A stretch of 64,000 nucleotides of DNA from an uncultured Bacteroidota bacterium (GCA_902511755.1 CABXGL010000006.1:1-64000), one strand, 5' to 3'. Shown: positions 34,589 through 44,474, counted from the stretch's first letter. Translations and numbers: made by a program. The notes: generated from the sequence alone by a model not told the origin.

Positions 34589-36253
34589 ATGATAGATGAA
34601 TTATTTGACTTTCCTTTTTATAACTGGGAAAAAAAACTGAAAAACAAACCATTTTTAAAACAACCATTTGGCAATCTATGGGAAAATTATACTTGGGATC
34701 AAGTTGGTAATATGGCCAGAAAACTTTCAACAGGTTTAAAATCAATGGGTCTTCCAGAAAAAAGTCATATTGGATTGGTTTCTAAAAACTGTAGGGAATG
34801 GATTATTGCTGATTTGGCTATTTCTATGGCAGGACACATTTCTGTTCCATTTTTCCCGACTTTGAAGTCATATGAAATTGAAAAACTGCTAGATTTTGGT
34901 GATGTAAACGCTTTGTTTGTTGGAAAACTAGAAAATTGGGAGGAAATGAAAAGAGGGGTAAGAGATGATATGCCAATTATAGCATTTCCTCATTATAAAG
35001 ATCACTCAAAAGTTTCTGAAGGAAAACAATGGTATGATTTTATTGATCAATTTGATCCTCAAACTGAAGATTTTAAACCGAAATTAAAAGACATTTGGAC
35101 TATCATTTTTACTTCTGGTACAACAGGTGATCCAAAAGGTGTTGTTCTTACTTATGAAACTCTTTATAACACTAAGAGAATTACTGAAGATGGGAATCCT
35201 TTAAAAGTTGATTTTTCAGGAAATAATGATTTCATTTCATATATGCCATTGAACCATATATTTGAAAGAGTTGTAATTGAACATTCTGCTTTTAGATTTG
35301 GTGGAACAATCTCTTTTGTTGAATCTCTTGAAACTTTTGGTCAAAATTTGAATGATGTTAAACCAACAGCTTTTCAAGGAGTTCCTAGAATATATTCTAA
35401 GTTTCAAGAAAAAATTTTAATGAAAATGACTCAAAAAAGGCTTACTACATTATTAAAAATCCCTATCATATCATTCCTTATTAAAAAGAAGTTAAGAGGT
35501 GCATTAGGTATGTCTAGAGTTAGATCATTAGTAACTGGTGCTGCTGCTATGCCTTTAGAACTTTTGGATTGGTATAAAAGTATAGGTATATATATCACCA
35601 ACGGATATGGCATGACAGAAAACTGCGCTACCTGTACAAATCTAAATCCATATCAACCTTTAGGGAGAGGTTCAGTTGGTAAAGCAACATCTGGTGTTGA
35701 TTTAAAAATAAGTGAGCAGGGCGAAATATTAATGAAAGGGCCGTTTACCCTAACATGTTATTATAAAAATGAAGAAATTACCAAAGAAACCTTGAGAGAT
35801 GGGTGGCTTTATACTGGAGATAAAGGATATATTGATGATGATGGATTTTTATACATTACCGGAAGAGTAAAAGACATGTTTAAAACATCAAAAGGAAAAT
35901 ATATAGAACCAGGAGTTCTTGAAGCTTATTTTGGAAATATTAATGAATTTTCACAACTATGTGTAGTAGGACTAAATTGTGACCAACCTCTGCTTTTGGC
36001 AGTTCCTTCTGAATTAGCAATTAAAAATAAAGACTCTGTATCAGAAAAGTTAACTAAAGTTCTTGAAGAGGTAAATGGAAAATTAGATAACTATAAAAAA
36101 ATCTCAAACATCATATTAGTTAAAGAGGATTGGGTTCCTGAAAATGGAATGACAACGCCAACCTTAAAAATTAAAAGAGCAAAAATTGATGAGAAATTTT
36201 CTGACAAATATGCTGAATGGGAAAAAAGTGATAAAACAGTTATTTGGGAATAA
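34589..36253 (+). CDS. long-chain acyl-CoA synthetase (AMP-binding)
   Basis: A 554 aa ANL-superfamily ligase that activates fatty or other carboxylic acids to CoA thioesters. P-loop IIFTSGTTGDPKGVVLTYE near residues 170-188, SYMPLNHIFERVVI, NGYGMTENCATCT and LYTGDKGYIDDDGFLYITGRVKDMFKTSKGKYIEP. The pattern is that of long-chain (FACL/LACS) members. The C-terminal closing lysine region is in KIKRAKIDEKF. Genes for an alpha/beta hydrolase and a TonB receptor follow on the same strand, consistent with import, hydrolysis and activation of a lipid. Confidence 0.9.
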   Translation: MIDELFDFPFYNWEKKLKNKPFLKQPFGNLWENYTWDQVGNMARKLSTGLKSMGLPEKSHIGLVSKNCREWIIADLAISMAGHISVPFFPTLKSYEIEKLLDFGDVNALFVGKLENWEEMKRGVRDDMPIIAFPHYKDHSKVSEGKQWYDFIDQFDPQTEDFKPKLKDIWTIIFTSGTTGDPKGVVLTYETLYNTKRITEDGNPLKVDFSGNNDFISYMPLNHIFERVVIEHSAFRFGGTISFVESLETFGQNLNDVKPTAFQGVPRIYSKFQEKILMKMTQKRLTTLLKIPIISFLIKKKLRGALGMSRVRSLVTGAAAMPLELLDWYKSIGIYITNGYGMTENCATCTNLNPYQPLGRGSVGKATSGVDLKISEQGEILMKGPFTLTCYYKNEEITKETLRDGWLYTGDKGYIDDDGFLYITGRVKDMFKTSKGKYIEPGVLEAYFGNINEFSQLCVVGLNCDQPLLLAVPSELAIKNKDSVSEKLTKVLEEVNGKLDNYKKISNIILVKEDWVPENGMTTPTLKIKRAKIDEKFSDKYAEWEKSDKTVIWE

Positions 36254-36258
36254 CTTTA

Positions 36259-37281
36259 ATGCTATATATTCTTAGTTTCATTATCGGATTAATTTCTTTT
36301 AAAGTATTTCATTCTTTACTTAATGACAATATAATTGAAAATTACATTGAGAAATTAATTTCTAATGCAACATTTAAAGAAATTCCTGAACTTATTAAAG
36401 GGAAAACAGGTTATGCAAAAAATGTAGATGTAAAAATTTTCTATGAAGATTTATGTCTATGTGAAAATCCTATATCAACAGTAATTCTAATTAATGGATC
36501 CTCTGAATCATTAATACAATGGCCAGATAAAATGGTTAGAAATATTTTAAAAAATGATTTTAGAGTAATAAGGTTTGATAACAGAGGAGTAGGAATGTCC
36601 GACTGGATTCCAAATTGGAAAAATTCTAATTCATACAGTCTAAATGATATGGCTTTAGATACCTTAGCAGTTACCAATCATCTAAAATTAGACAAGTTTC
36701 ATTTAATTGGGTATTCTATGGGTGGAATGATTTCTCAAATTTTAGCCATTAATTATCCTGAAAAAATACTTTCTCTTACTACGTTAATGTCAAGTGGACA
36801 TCTATTTGATCCTGAAGCTGAAAAGCCAAATAGCAAACAATTTGGTCAATTAAGAAAAATGAGGTATGGATACAGAAATAAAAAAAGAGAACTTAAAAAA
36901 GCTCTTAAGTTTCATTTTAAATTATCTCATATTTGGGTTGGAAGTGGAAACTATGTTCATAATCAAGAAAAAGAGCTAGAAAAAGTACTTTATGAAATAA
37001 AAAAGAGAAATGGATACAACAATAAGGCTTTTTATCAACATGTAAAAGCAGTAAAAAATTCTGGTTCCAGATATAGTAAGTTAAAAAAAATCAAAACTCC
37101 TACCCTAATTATTCACGGATCTGATGACCCTTTAGTTAAAGCAAGTCATTCAAAGAAAATGGCGTCATTAATACATGGATGTAAAATTTATATTATTAAA
37201 GGAATGGGGCATGATTTCAATAAAAATTTTAAAAACCGAATAAATAGTATTATTTTGCCACATATATTAAGAAATTCTTAA
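36259..37281 (+). CDS. alpha/beta hydrolase with N-terminal hydrophobic segment
   Basis: A 340 aa hydrolase. I took the ATG at 36259, five bases after the acyl-CoA ligase stop, rather than a TTG inside that gene. A hydrophobic N-terminus (MLYILSFIIGLISFKVF) may be a membrane anchor. Oxyanion segment VILINGSSESLIQWP, nucleophile S153 in IGYSMGGM, acid in IHGSDDPLV and catalytic His in KGMGHDFN. It is probably an esterase acting on a lipid ester. The last codons overlap a promoter for the downstream TonB receptor. Confidence 0.82.
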   Translation: MLYILSFIIGLISFKVFHSLLNDNIIENYIEKLISNATFKEIPELIKGKTGYAKNVDVKIFYEDLCLCENPISTVILINGSSESLIQWPDKMVRNILKNDFRVIRFDNRGVGMSDWIPNWKNSNSYSLNDMALDTLAVTNHLKLDKFHLIGYSMGGMISQILAINYPEKILSLTTLMSSGHLFDPEAEKPNSKQFGQLRKMRYGYRNKKRELKKALKFHFKLSHIWVGSGNYVHNQEKELEKVLYEIKKRNGYNNKAFYQHVKAVKNSGSRYSKLKKIKTPTLIIHGSDDPLVKASHSKKMASLIHGCKIYIIKGMGHDFNKNFKNRINSIILPHILRNS

Positions 37282-37286
37282 ATTTG
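37255..37286 (+). promoter_or_regulatory. probable Bacteroidota-type promoter of the TonB receptor
   Basis: TTG at 37255-37257, a 21-base spacer, and TAAATTTG at 37279-37286 fitting TAnnTTTG, which includes the stop codon of the hydrolase gene. It gives a leader of about 60 bases before the ATG at 37354. The spacer is slightly long. Confidence 0.45.
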
Positions 37287-37353
37287 CAATTTAAAAACTA
37301 AAAATAATTTAATACAGAAGAAGAAATTATACAATTTAACCAAAACAATAATT

Positions 37354-40125
37354 ATGAAATTTAAATTTTATTTATCTAGTTTGATGTTCCTTTTAGCCAC
37401 TTTTTTTATGGTTAATGCTCAAACAAATACAGTGACTGGTAAGGTTACTGATGGAGTTGACGCACTTTCTAGCGTTAATGTTATTATTCAAGGTACAAAT
37501 ACTGGAGTATCAACTGATGATAATGGAGTTTTTACTTTATCTTCAGATAAAGATCTCCCTTGGACGTTAGAAATAAGCTCATTAGGTTTTCAAGGACAAA
37601 ATCTTGTAGTTAACTCTACATCTCAGGTGATTTCTATATCACTAGTTTCTGGTGAAGAACTTGATGAAGTTGTCATTTCTGGATCTAGAAAACCAGAAAA
37701 ATCTATCAATGCTGCTTCATCTATTACAGTTATTGGAACCAAAGAAATAGAAAATAAATCAGTTTTTAATTCTTTAAGTCTAGTTGATGATGTTGTAGGT
37801 CTTCAAGTTGATAGACAAGGAGCTAATAAACTAAATATTACATTAAGAGATGATGTAGATTTACTTACTACATCAACCCTAGTAATGCAAGATTATAGAG
37901 CATTGAATCTAACTGGTGTAGATGTTTTTGATAGTAACGCTTCTAGTCTCAGTAGTATTGACTTAGAAAGAGTTGAGGTTGTACTTGGACCTGCATCTGC
38001 ATTATATGGTCCTGGTGTTGGAGCGGGTGTTGTACATTTTCTAAGTAAAGACCCTTTCAAGTATCCTGGTACTACTTTGCAAATTCAAGGAGGTGCAATA
38101 TCTAATGGCAACTCTATGTTGTCTAAGGGTAATTTTAATATTTATACCATGAATTTCAGACACGCTACTAGCAATGAAGCTCAGACTGTTGGATATAAAT
38201 TAAATTTAAAATATACTGAAAACAAAAATTTTGATGTTCCTGAAAGTACTTCAGCACAATATCCTGATAATGTAGTTGATGCCACTTCAGGAGAAGTTGT
38301 TAGAACAATTGGTAAAAAACCTGTAGAAAGAGCCTCATCTAGAGGAGTCGATGCTTCTATATACTACAGACCTACAAACAATTTTTCTTTAACAACAGTA
38401 GCTGGTATAAATGAAGTTTCTGATAACATTTTTCTTCAAGCAACTGGAGAGAACCGTGCTACACAAAGACAAGCCTTTATACAAAGTCGTCTTCAATCAA
38501 ATAATTTGTTTGTACAGTGGAACTATATGAGCATACAACCACATAAAAGTAATCATAATAGATCTTTTATATATAGAACTGGTAAAACAGCCGGTGTTGC
38601 CAGTACACAATCTCAATTACAAGTTCAATATGAACTAGCTTTTGATAAGATAAACACAAATATGTCTGTAGGTGTTGAACATAAATTAGCAACTTTTGAA
38701 ACTAATGGTCAAGTTTATGGTAGATATGAAGACATAGATGATTATAGAGTTTATGGAGCTTATTTTTCTACTAAAACTGATCTAAGTGATAAGCTAAATT
38801 TACAATTAGCTGGTAGATATGATAAATTCCCAGTAATTGGTGAAAATTCATTTTCTCCTAGAGTTGCTTTGGTTTACAAGCCATCCCAAAGACATAGTTT
38901 GAGATTAACATTTAACAAAGCTTTTGTTCCAGATCCAGCACTTTACTTATTTGTTGATACACAAGTACAAAATTTACCGTCAGGATATGGAAATGTATGG
39001 ATTTTAGGTAATAAAGATGCTCAAACTTTTAATAATATTAGAACTAGATGGTTATTTGGGGGGGGCGCTGTTCCTTCTAATCCTGGAATTGGAATGTCTC
39101 ACGCTACATTATTTGGTGTGTTAGCCGGAGCTGTAGCTCCTCTTTTACCTGGAACTCCAATACAAGGCTTTATTCCATTTTTAACAAGTAGCACCACTCT
39201 TGCTGCGGTAGCTGGAACTGGTGGTTTTACAACTGGTACACTACTTGATCTTAATGGAAATTATTTTGGTCCTCTTGAAAATAGTGACAAATCTACTTTA
39301 GGAGCTGAAACTCATTATGAACTTGGATATAAAGGAATGCTTTCTGATAAATTTACTTTTAATTTTAATGTATACAACTCTATAAAAGAAAATTTTGTTG
39401 CACAAATGCAGGTAAGTCCACTTGTAGCATTGCCAACTTTAGCAACAGATTTTGCTGGAACTGTTGGACCAATGTTTTATAACTACGCTCTTAATACTAT
39501 TTTCCCAACAATGGGATTACCTGCTGCATATGGACCTATTATAGCAAATCAATTAGGAACTGCAATGACAAATACAATGGCAGGTGCTGCTGTTCAGGCT
39601 GGATTAACTGGGGCTGTTGGAGTAATAGAAAGTGATCAAGCACCTGGTGGAGAACCTAGTGTTATGTTTGGGTGGAAAAATTTTGGTAGAGTAAGTTACT
39701 GGGGCTTTGAAAGTGGAGTAAAGTGGAGAACAAACGACAACTTAACTTTATGGGGTAACTATTCAACTGTAAGTCAAACAACTTTTAAACAAGATGCTTT
39801 AGGATCATTACTTGAAACAGGAACTTATAGTTTAAACCATGCTAAAGAAAGAGTAAAAGCTGGATTTGTATATGATAATGGAAGAAAATGGAATTTAGGA
39901 ATGAGTTATAAATATGATGGAGGTTATGAGGCTAGTAAGGGCCAATTTTACTCTGGACTAGTTGACAAAAGAAATGTGATAGATGCTAATATAGGTTTTG
40001 ACATTAGCTCTAAAACTTTGGTAGGGTTAAATATTTATAACTTAACGGACACAAAGTATAGTATCTTCCCTAACATGCCACTATTAGGTAGACAAATGAT
40101 TCTAACCTTAAAACATGATTTTTAA
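37354..40125 (+). CDS. TonB-dependent receptor with hydrophobic surface loops
   Basis: A 923 aa outer-membrane receptor. Signal peptide ends near VNAQ (residue 23), then a CarboxypepD_reg-like domain (about 25-110), TonB-box-like ELDEVVISGSR, plug (about 120-235, with SLVDDVVGLQVDRQGANK) and a barrel closing with a C-terminal Phe. Two loops are unusually long and apolar: about residues 550-642 (VLAGAVAPLLPGTPIQGF, TTLAAVAGTGGF) and about 687-769 (VALPTLATDFAGTVGP, AMTNTMAGAAVQAGL). This would suit a hydrophobic ligand. An 8-G tract codes for GGG at 569-571. No SusD partner is nearby. Upstream genes point to lipid use. Confidence 0.9.
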   Translation: MKFKFYLSSLMFLLATFFMVNAQTNTVTGKVTDGVDALSSVNVIIQGTNTGVSTDDNGVFTLSSDKDLPWTLEISSLGFQGQNLVVNSTSQVISISLVSGEELDEVVISGSRKPEKSINAASSITVIGTKEIENKSVFNSLSLVDDVVGLQVDRQGANKLNITLRDDVDLLTTSTLVMQDYRALNLTGVDVFDSNASSLSSIDLERVEVVLGPASALYGPGVGAGVVHFLSKDPFKYPGTTLQIQGGAISNGNSMLSKGNFNIYTMNFRHATSNEAQTVGYKLNLKYTENKNFDVPESTSAQYPDNVVDATSGEVVRTIGKKPVERASSRGVDASIYYRPTNNFSLTTVAGINEVSDNIFLQATGENRATQRQAFIQSRLQSNNLFVQWNYMSIQPHKSNHNRSFIYRTGKTAGVASTQSQLQVQYELAFDKINTNMSVGVEHKLATFETNGQVYGRYEDIDDYRVYGAYFSTKTDLSDKLNLQLAGRYDKFPVIGENSFSPRVALVYKPSQRHSLRLTFNKAFVPDPALYLFVDTQVQNLPSGYGNVWILGNKDAQTFNNIRTRWLFGGGAVPSNPGIGMSHATLFGVLAGAVAPLLPGTPIQGFIPFLTSSTTLAAVAGTGGFTTGTLLDLNGNYFGPLENSDKSTLGAETHYELGYKGMLSDKFTFNFNVYNSIKENFVAQMQVSPLVALPTLATDFAGTVGPMFYNYALNTIFPTMGLPAAYGPIIANQLGTAMTNTMAGAAVQAGLTGAVGVIESDQAPGGEPSVMFGWKNFGRVSYWGFESGVKWRTNDNLTLWGNYSTVSQTTFKQDALGSLLETGTYSLNHAKERVKAGFVYDNGRKWNLGMSYKYDGGYEASKGQFYSGLVDKRNVIDANIGFDISSKTLVGLNIYNLTDTKYSIFPNMPLLGRQMILTLKHDF

Positions 40126-40147
40126 AATAAGATCATAATATTTTAAA

Positions 40148-40178
40148 AAAAGAGCAAGTAATATTGCTCTTTTTTTAT
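40148..40178 (+). terminator. intrinsic terminator after the TonB receptor
   Basis: AAGAGCAA (40150-40157) pairs with TTGCTCTT (40164-40171), 6-base loop, then a T run. It ends the transcript of the receptor. Confidence 0.85.
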
Positions 40179-40249
40179 TTAATAAATCAATGTTTAAATT
40201 TTATATTAAAAAAATAATTAGGATATTTATTCTACTATAATTTTTCAAA

Positions 40250-41227
40250 ATGAATAAGCCAAATTTTATAAATGAACTAAAGATACCTGCAGTAGCTGCT
40301 CCAATGTTTTTAATCTCCGGACCTGAGATTGTAATAGAATGTTGTAAAAATGGTATTGTTGGAACTTTTCCTGCATTAAACCAAAGAACAAGTGAAGGTT
40401 TTGAAGAATGGGTAATTGAAATAAAAACAGAATTAGACAACTATGAAAAGGAAACGGGAATAAAACCTGCTCCATTTGGCGTTAATCTAATTGTTCATCA
40501 AACAAATCCAAGGGTTAAAAAAGACCTTTCTATTTGTATAAAACATAAAGTACCTATAATAATAACTTCTTTAGGTGCTGTTAGTCAGCTTGTTAATGCC
40601 GTTCATTCATATGGAGGACTCGTGTTTCATGATGTAATAAAAAAAAGACATGCTGAAAAAGCTACAGAAGCTGGAGTAGATGGTTTGATTTTAGTTGCTG
40701 CTGGAGCTGGAGGGCATGGAGGAACATTAAATCCAATGCCATTTATTTCTGAAGTAAGAAGTTTTTTTGACAAGACTATTTTACTTTCAGGATGTATTAG
40801 TTCAGGAAGAGATATTGCTTCAGCAATTCAAATGGGCGCAGACTTAGCTTATCTAGGAACCCGGTTTATAAATACTTTGGAGAGTAAAGCGGATGAAAAA
40901 TATAAAGAAATGATAATAAACTCGAAAGCTGGTGACATTGTATATACAGCAGCTGTTTCAGGAGTTAATGCAAATTTTCTTCGTCAGAGTTTAGAATCCA
41001 TGGGAATTACGGAAGAGATGTGGGGCAATACTAAAAAAATTAATTTTGGTGATGAGTTAGATGCAGCTCAGGCGGAAGCAAAAGCTTGGAAAACAATTTG
41101 GTCTGCTGGCCAAGGTGTTTCATCTATAGAGGATTGTCCATCAACAAAAGATCTAATAGATAAACTTAAAAAAGAATTTATTGATTCAATTAAAAATCAA
41201 GGTAAGCTTTTGGAAAAATTTTCATAA
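40250..41227 (+). CDS. nitronate monooxygenase family flavoprotein
   Basis: A 325 aa FMN-dependent TIM-barrel protein of the nitronate monooxygenase/2-nitropropane dioxygenase family. Seen: VAAPMFLISGPEIVIECCKNGIVGTFPALN, PFGVNLIVH, ITSLGAV, DGLILVAAGAGGHGG (FMN phosphate region) and SGCISSGRDIASAIQMGADLAYLGTRF. The His of GGHGG is the usual catalytic position. Family members oxidise nitronates or may reduce enones in catabolic clusters. A second member (53235) lies in the downstream run. Its 3' end overlaps the convergent acetoacetyl-CoA synthetase gene by 31 bp. Confidence 0.85.
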   Translation: MNKPNFINELKIPAVAAPMFLISGPEIVIECCKNGIVGTFPALNQRTSEGFEEWVIEIKTELDNYEKETGIKPAPFGVNLIVHQTNPRVKKDLSICIKHKVPIIITSLGAVSQLVNAVHSYGGLVFHDVIKKRHAEKATEAGVDGLILVAAGAGGHGGTLNPMPFISEVRSFFDKTILLSGCISSGRDIASAIQMGADLAYLGTRFINTLESKADEKYKEMIINSKAGDIVYTAAVSGVNANFLRQSLESMGITEEMWGNTKKINFGDELDAAQAEAKAWKTIWSAGQGVSSIEDCPSTKDLIDKLKKEFIDSIKNQGKLLEKFS

Positions 41228-43071
41228 AATTCTACAAACCAATCTAAAGATTTAGGGTTTCTTAAAGAATCTTTACTGACAACATCATTTTGATTTTTAC
41301 CCATCAATATCTTCTTTATAGGTACTTCAACTTTTTTTCCACTTATAGTATAAGGTATATCAGGAGTTTGAAAAATTAAATCCGGAACATGCCTTGGAGA
41401 ACATTTTAATCTAATGACAGATTTTAGTTCATCATAATTAATTTTTGATGAAGATTTTACAAAAAGAATTAGCTTATTCTCATTACTATCATCTACATGA
41501 ATTATTAAACTGTCTTCAACATAGTATAAGTCTTTAATAGCGCTATATATCTCTGAGGTGCCTATCCTTACTCCGAATCTATTTAAAGTTGAATCTGAGC
41601 GTCCATGAACAATAATTCCACCATTTAATGTCTCAGTAACCCAATCTCCGTGGTTCCAAATTTTATTAAATTTTGAAAAATAACTTTTTTTATATTTTTC
41701 ATCATTAATATCATTCCAAAAAAATACAGGCATTGAAATTAATGGCTTAGTCAAAACAAGTTCACCCATTTTATTCTTAATTTCTTTTGCATTATCATTC
41801 CAAACTTCAACAGATGCACCTAACATTTTACATTGAATTTCTCCAGGAATAACATCTAAATCTAAATTTCCTCCAATAAATGCTGTACAAACATCAGTTC
41901 CTCCACTTAAAGAAACAATATGAGCATCAGGAAAAAGTTTATTTAATCCTATGTTGGTTTCTTTAAATAATGGTGAACCTGTAGAACCTATAGTTATTAT
42001 ATTAGACAAATCATAAGAAACTAACTCTTTTGGAAGATTAGATAATAGATTTTGAAAAAAGACTGCCCCATGTCCAAAATGGTTAATTTTTGCTTTTTTT
42101 GCAAATCTCCAAAGTACTCCATTATCAGGGTATATAGGTGATCCATTGTAAATACATAAAGTAGAACCTATTAAAAGGCTACTCAAAGAATAATTCCACA
42201 TCATCCATCCAGTAGTTGAATACCAAAAGTATGTATCCGAATTAGAAACATTTTGATGAATTGACAAGGCTTTATAATGTTCTAATATCATCCCTCCTGT
42301 TCTATGTGTAATTGCCTTAGGTTTTCCAGTAGTTCCTGAAGAAAACAAAATCCAAATTGGATGATCAAAATCAACTGATATAAAATTTAAATTTATCTTT
42401 TTTAAATTATTAGTAAATGTTGATTTAGTATTTAAGTCTAAAATACTAGAAATTGATTTTATTGAATTTTTAAGTTTTTTAACTTTTGAATCTAAAGAAA
42501 AAATTCTTCCATTATACATATATTCTGAGTGATAAAACAAGAATTTTGGTTGAATCAGGTTAAATCTATCATAAACAGAATCATAACCAAAATCGGGTGA
42601 ACAAGATGACCAAATTGCTCCAAGTGAATTCACTGCTAAAAAAGCTGCTACAACTTCAGGAGTATTGGAACAATATCCTACTACCCTATCACCTAATTTT
42701 ACATTGTTTTTAACTAAAATCTCTTGGAATTCTAAAGTCTTAATCTTCAATGATTCCCAAGAAATTTCAAGATATTTTCCATTTTCATCTTGATATTTAA
42801 TTGCTGGAGTTTTTAATTTGTGATTTTTAAAAATATTCTTAGAGTAACTAATCTTTGAATTCACAAACCAAAGAGTCTTGATAAAATCCTTATTGAATTT
42901 ATAAATTATTGTTGGCGGTTTATCAAATTCTATTTTAAAAAATTTGACGATTGACTCCCAAAAATCAGATATTTCATTAATACTCCAATTATGTAAATCA
43001 TTATAGGATTTAAAGTTTAATTTATTATTTGATTTTAGAAATTCTTTATAATTTGATAATATCGTTTTCAA
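41197..43071 (-). CDS. acetoacetyl-CoA synthetase
   Basis: A 624 aa ANL-family ligase that activates acetoacetate with ATP and CoA. N-terminal ACS/AACS-type domain, P-loop WILFSSGTTGKPKAITHRTGG, STTGWMMWNY, SLSGGTDVCTAFIGGN and GRSDSTLNRFGVRIGTSEIY, all typical of AACS rather than acetyl-CoA synthetase. It would return acetoacetate from leucine-like or 3-oxoacid breakdown to acetyl-CoA metabolism, consistent with the carboxyltransferase/hydratase pair at 30.5-32.9 kb. Transcribed opposite to its neighbours. Confidence 0.88.
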   Translation of the reverse strand: MKTILSNYKEFLKSNNKLNFKSYNDLHNWSINEISDFWESIVKFFKIEFDKPPTIIYKFNKDFIKTLWFVNSKISYSKNIFKNHKLKTPAIKYQDENGKYLEISWESLKIKTLEFQEILVKNNVKLGDRVVGYCSNTPEVVAAFLAVNSLGAIWSSCSPDFGYDSVYDRFNLIQPKFLFYHSEYMYNGRIFSLDSKVKKLKNSIKSISSILDLNTKSTFTNNLKKINLNFISVDFDHPIWILFSSGTTGKPKAITHRTGGMILEHYKALSIHQNVSNSDTYFWYSTTGWMMWNYSLSSLLIGSTLCIYNGSPIYPDNGVLWRFAKKAKINHFGHGAVFFQNLLSNLPKELVSYDLSNIITIGSTGSPLFKETNIGLNKLFPDAHIVSLSGGTDVCTAFIGGNLDLDVIPGEIQCKMLGASVEVWNDNAKEIKNKMGELVLTKPLISMPVFFWNDINDEKYKKSYFSKFNKIWNHGDWVTETLNGGIIVHGRSDSTLNRFGVRIGTSEIYSAIKDLYYVEDSLIIHVDDSNENKLILFVKSSSKINYDELKSVIRLKCSPRHVPDLIFQTPDIPYTISGKKVEVPIKKILMGKNQNDVVSKDSLRNPKSLDWFVEFYENFSKSLP

Positions 43072-43147
43072 ACCCTATTAATTATATTAAAAAAAGTTAC
43101 TTCAGGATAAAGCTAATATACTGAACCTTATTATTATAAAAGAAAAA

Positions 43148-43498
43148 TTAACTAAGTAAAAAATAAACAGAAATTACAAAAAACAAGCCGTGAAGCATAG
43201 CTATTTTTAAATCTCTAGTTTGCTTTAAATAAAATGAAATAATAATAGCAAAAGCAACTAAGAAATGAAAAACTGAATAAACAATTAAAAAAGGATCATG
43301 TAGTGTTTCAATTTGAAAATTTATAACAACATATATAGCAAATACACCGATAGAAAATGCAGAAGCTCCGTACATTCTAGCGGTAGTAATCAAACTGTTA
43401 GTAGCTTTTTTATATGCACCCATTAGTTTAGGATTAATTACAAGAATTGAACCTACTAGCAATTCCATAAGACCTGTAATAATTATAAATATTTTCAT
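43148..43498 (-). CDS. four-helix membrane protein, stand-alone copy of the sulfatase-fused module
   Basis: A 116 aa inner-membrane protein with four helices (about 3-20, 40-60, 68-90, 96-115). It matches the first 115 residues of the sulfatase fusion at 49250 in layout and motif: MELLVGSILV versus VEILAGLVLF, ARMYGASAFSIGVFAIYV versus AKMYGVAAFSLGLYALYS, HDPFLIVYSVFHFLVAFAI versus HIPFLIIFSIFNIGIAFAV, and a final HGLFFVISVYFL versus HLILGLIALYFL. I do not recognise the family by name. It is divergent from the sterol desaturase-family gene. Confidence 0.75.
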   Translation of the reverse strand: MKIFIIITGLMELLVGSILVINPKLMGAYKKATNSLITTARMYGASAFSIGVFAIYVVINFQIETLHDPFLIVYSVFHFLVAFAIIISFYLKQTRDLKIAMLHGLFFVISVYFLLS

Positions 43499-43568
43499 GA
43501 TTTTTCTTTAAGTAAGTTAGATCATTTTTTAAATATTATAGTATTATTTTACTATTTTTATAATAAGT

Positions 43569-44450
43569 ATGGAACCAGAAAGTATAAGTAAATTAATTCC
43601 TGTTATAGTATTATTAATTCTTGGAATTATAGAATCTCTTGGTGGACTATATTTTAATGATAACAGATCAAAAGATGATTTAACTATTGAATTAGTATGT
43701 TTAACTATCCTTCCAACATTAATTCAACCTACTATTTTAACTTTTGTTCTATTTATAATGGATTCATGGTTTTCTATTTATGAAGACTTTTTTATTAATT
43801 CATTTTTTCTATGGCATGTTATAGCTTTTTTAATTCTTGATGATCTTACTCAGTATTTATGGCATAGATTTTCACATGAAAATGCATTTATGTGGAAACT
43901 TCATAGACCTCATCATGTTGTAGAAGAAATGGGTGTTTTAGTTACCTATAGAAATGCTTTTTTATATTACGCTTTTATGCCAGGAATATGGTTTTCAGGT
44001 ATCCTAATATTCTTAGGAATGACAGAGGTTTTTCTCTATTATCTTCCTATCAAAGTTACGGTAATATTACTAGCTCATAGTGAAATAAAATGGGATAGAT
44101 TTTTATATAAATATAAAATTTTACATCCATTAGCTTGGATTGTAGAAAGAACTATTTCAACTCCTTGTACTCATTATGCGCATCATGGATTAACTTCCGA
44201 AGATGGTGTATCAAATCCAAATGGAAATTATGGAAATTTATTGTTTTTGTGGGATGTTTTATTTGGAACAGCCAAGATTACTAGAAAATACCCTACAAAA
44301 TTTGGAGCATGGAATAAAATGAAAGAGCCCTGGTATGTTCAATTATTTTTTCCTATAATTAAATCAAAAGATAGTAGAAGCGAGCTCCATTCAATAAAAA
44401 CCGACGTAGATTACGATCCGTCTAAAGACTACAAAGATTTTAGCGTATAA
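43569..44450 (+). CDS. sterol desaturase / fatty acid hydroxylase family di-iron enzyme
   Basis: A 293 aa integral membrane oxygenase. The histidine clusters of the family are present: HRFSH (near residue 98), KLHRPHH (near 110-116) and THYAHHG (near 200). Hydrophobic helices lie before and between them. Members hydroxylate or desaturate sterols, carotenoids and fatty acids using O2 and a di-iron centre. It starts the long plus-strand run of catabolic genes, so an oxygenating first step on a hydrophobic substrate is plausible. Substrate unknown. Confidence 0.88.
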   Translation: MEPESISKLIPVIVLLILGIIESLGGLYFNDNRSKDDLTIELVCLTILPTLIQPTILTFVLFIMDSWFSIYEDFFINSFFLWHVIAFLILDDLTQYLWHRFSHENAFMWKLHRPHHVVEEMGVLVTYRNAFLYYAFMPGIWFSGILIFLGMTEVFLYYLPIKVTVILLAHSEIKWDRFLYKYKILHPLAWIVERTISTPCTHYAHHGLTSEDGVSNPNGNYGNLLFLWDVLFGTAKITRKYPTKFGAWNKMKEPWYVQLFFPIIKSKDSRSELHSIKTDVDYDPSKDYKDFSV

Positions 44451-44474
44451 AAAATCACAATAAATGAAAATAAT

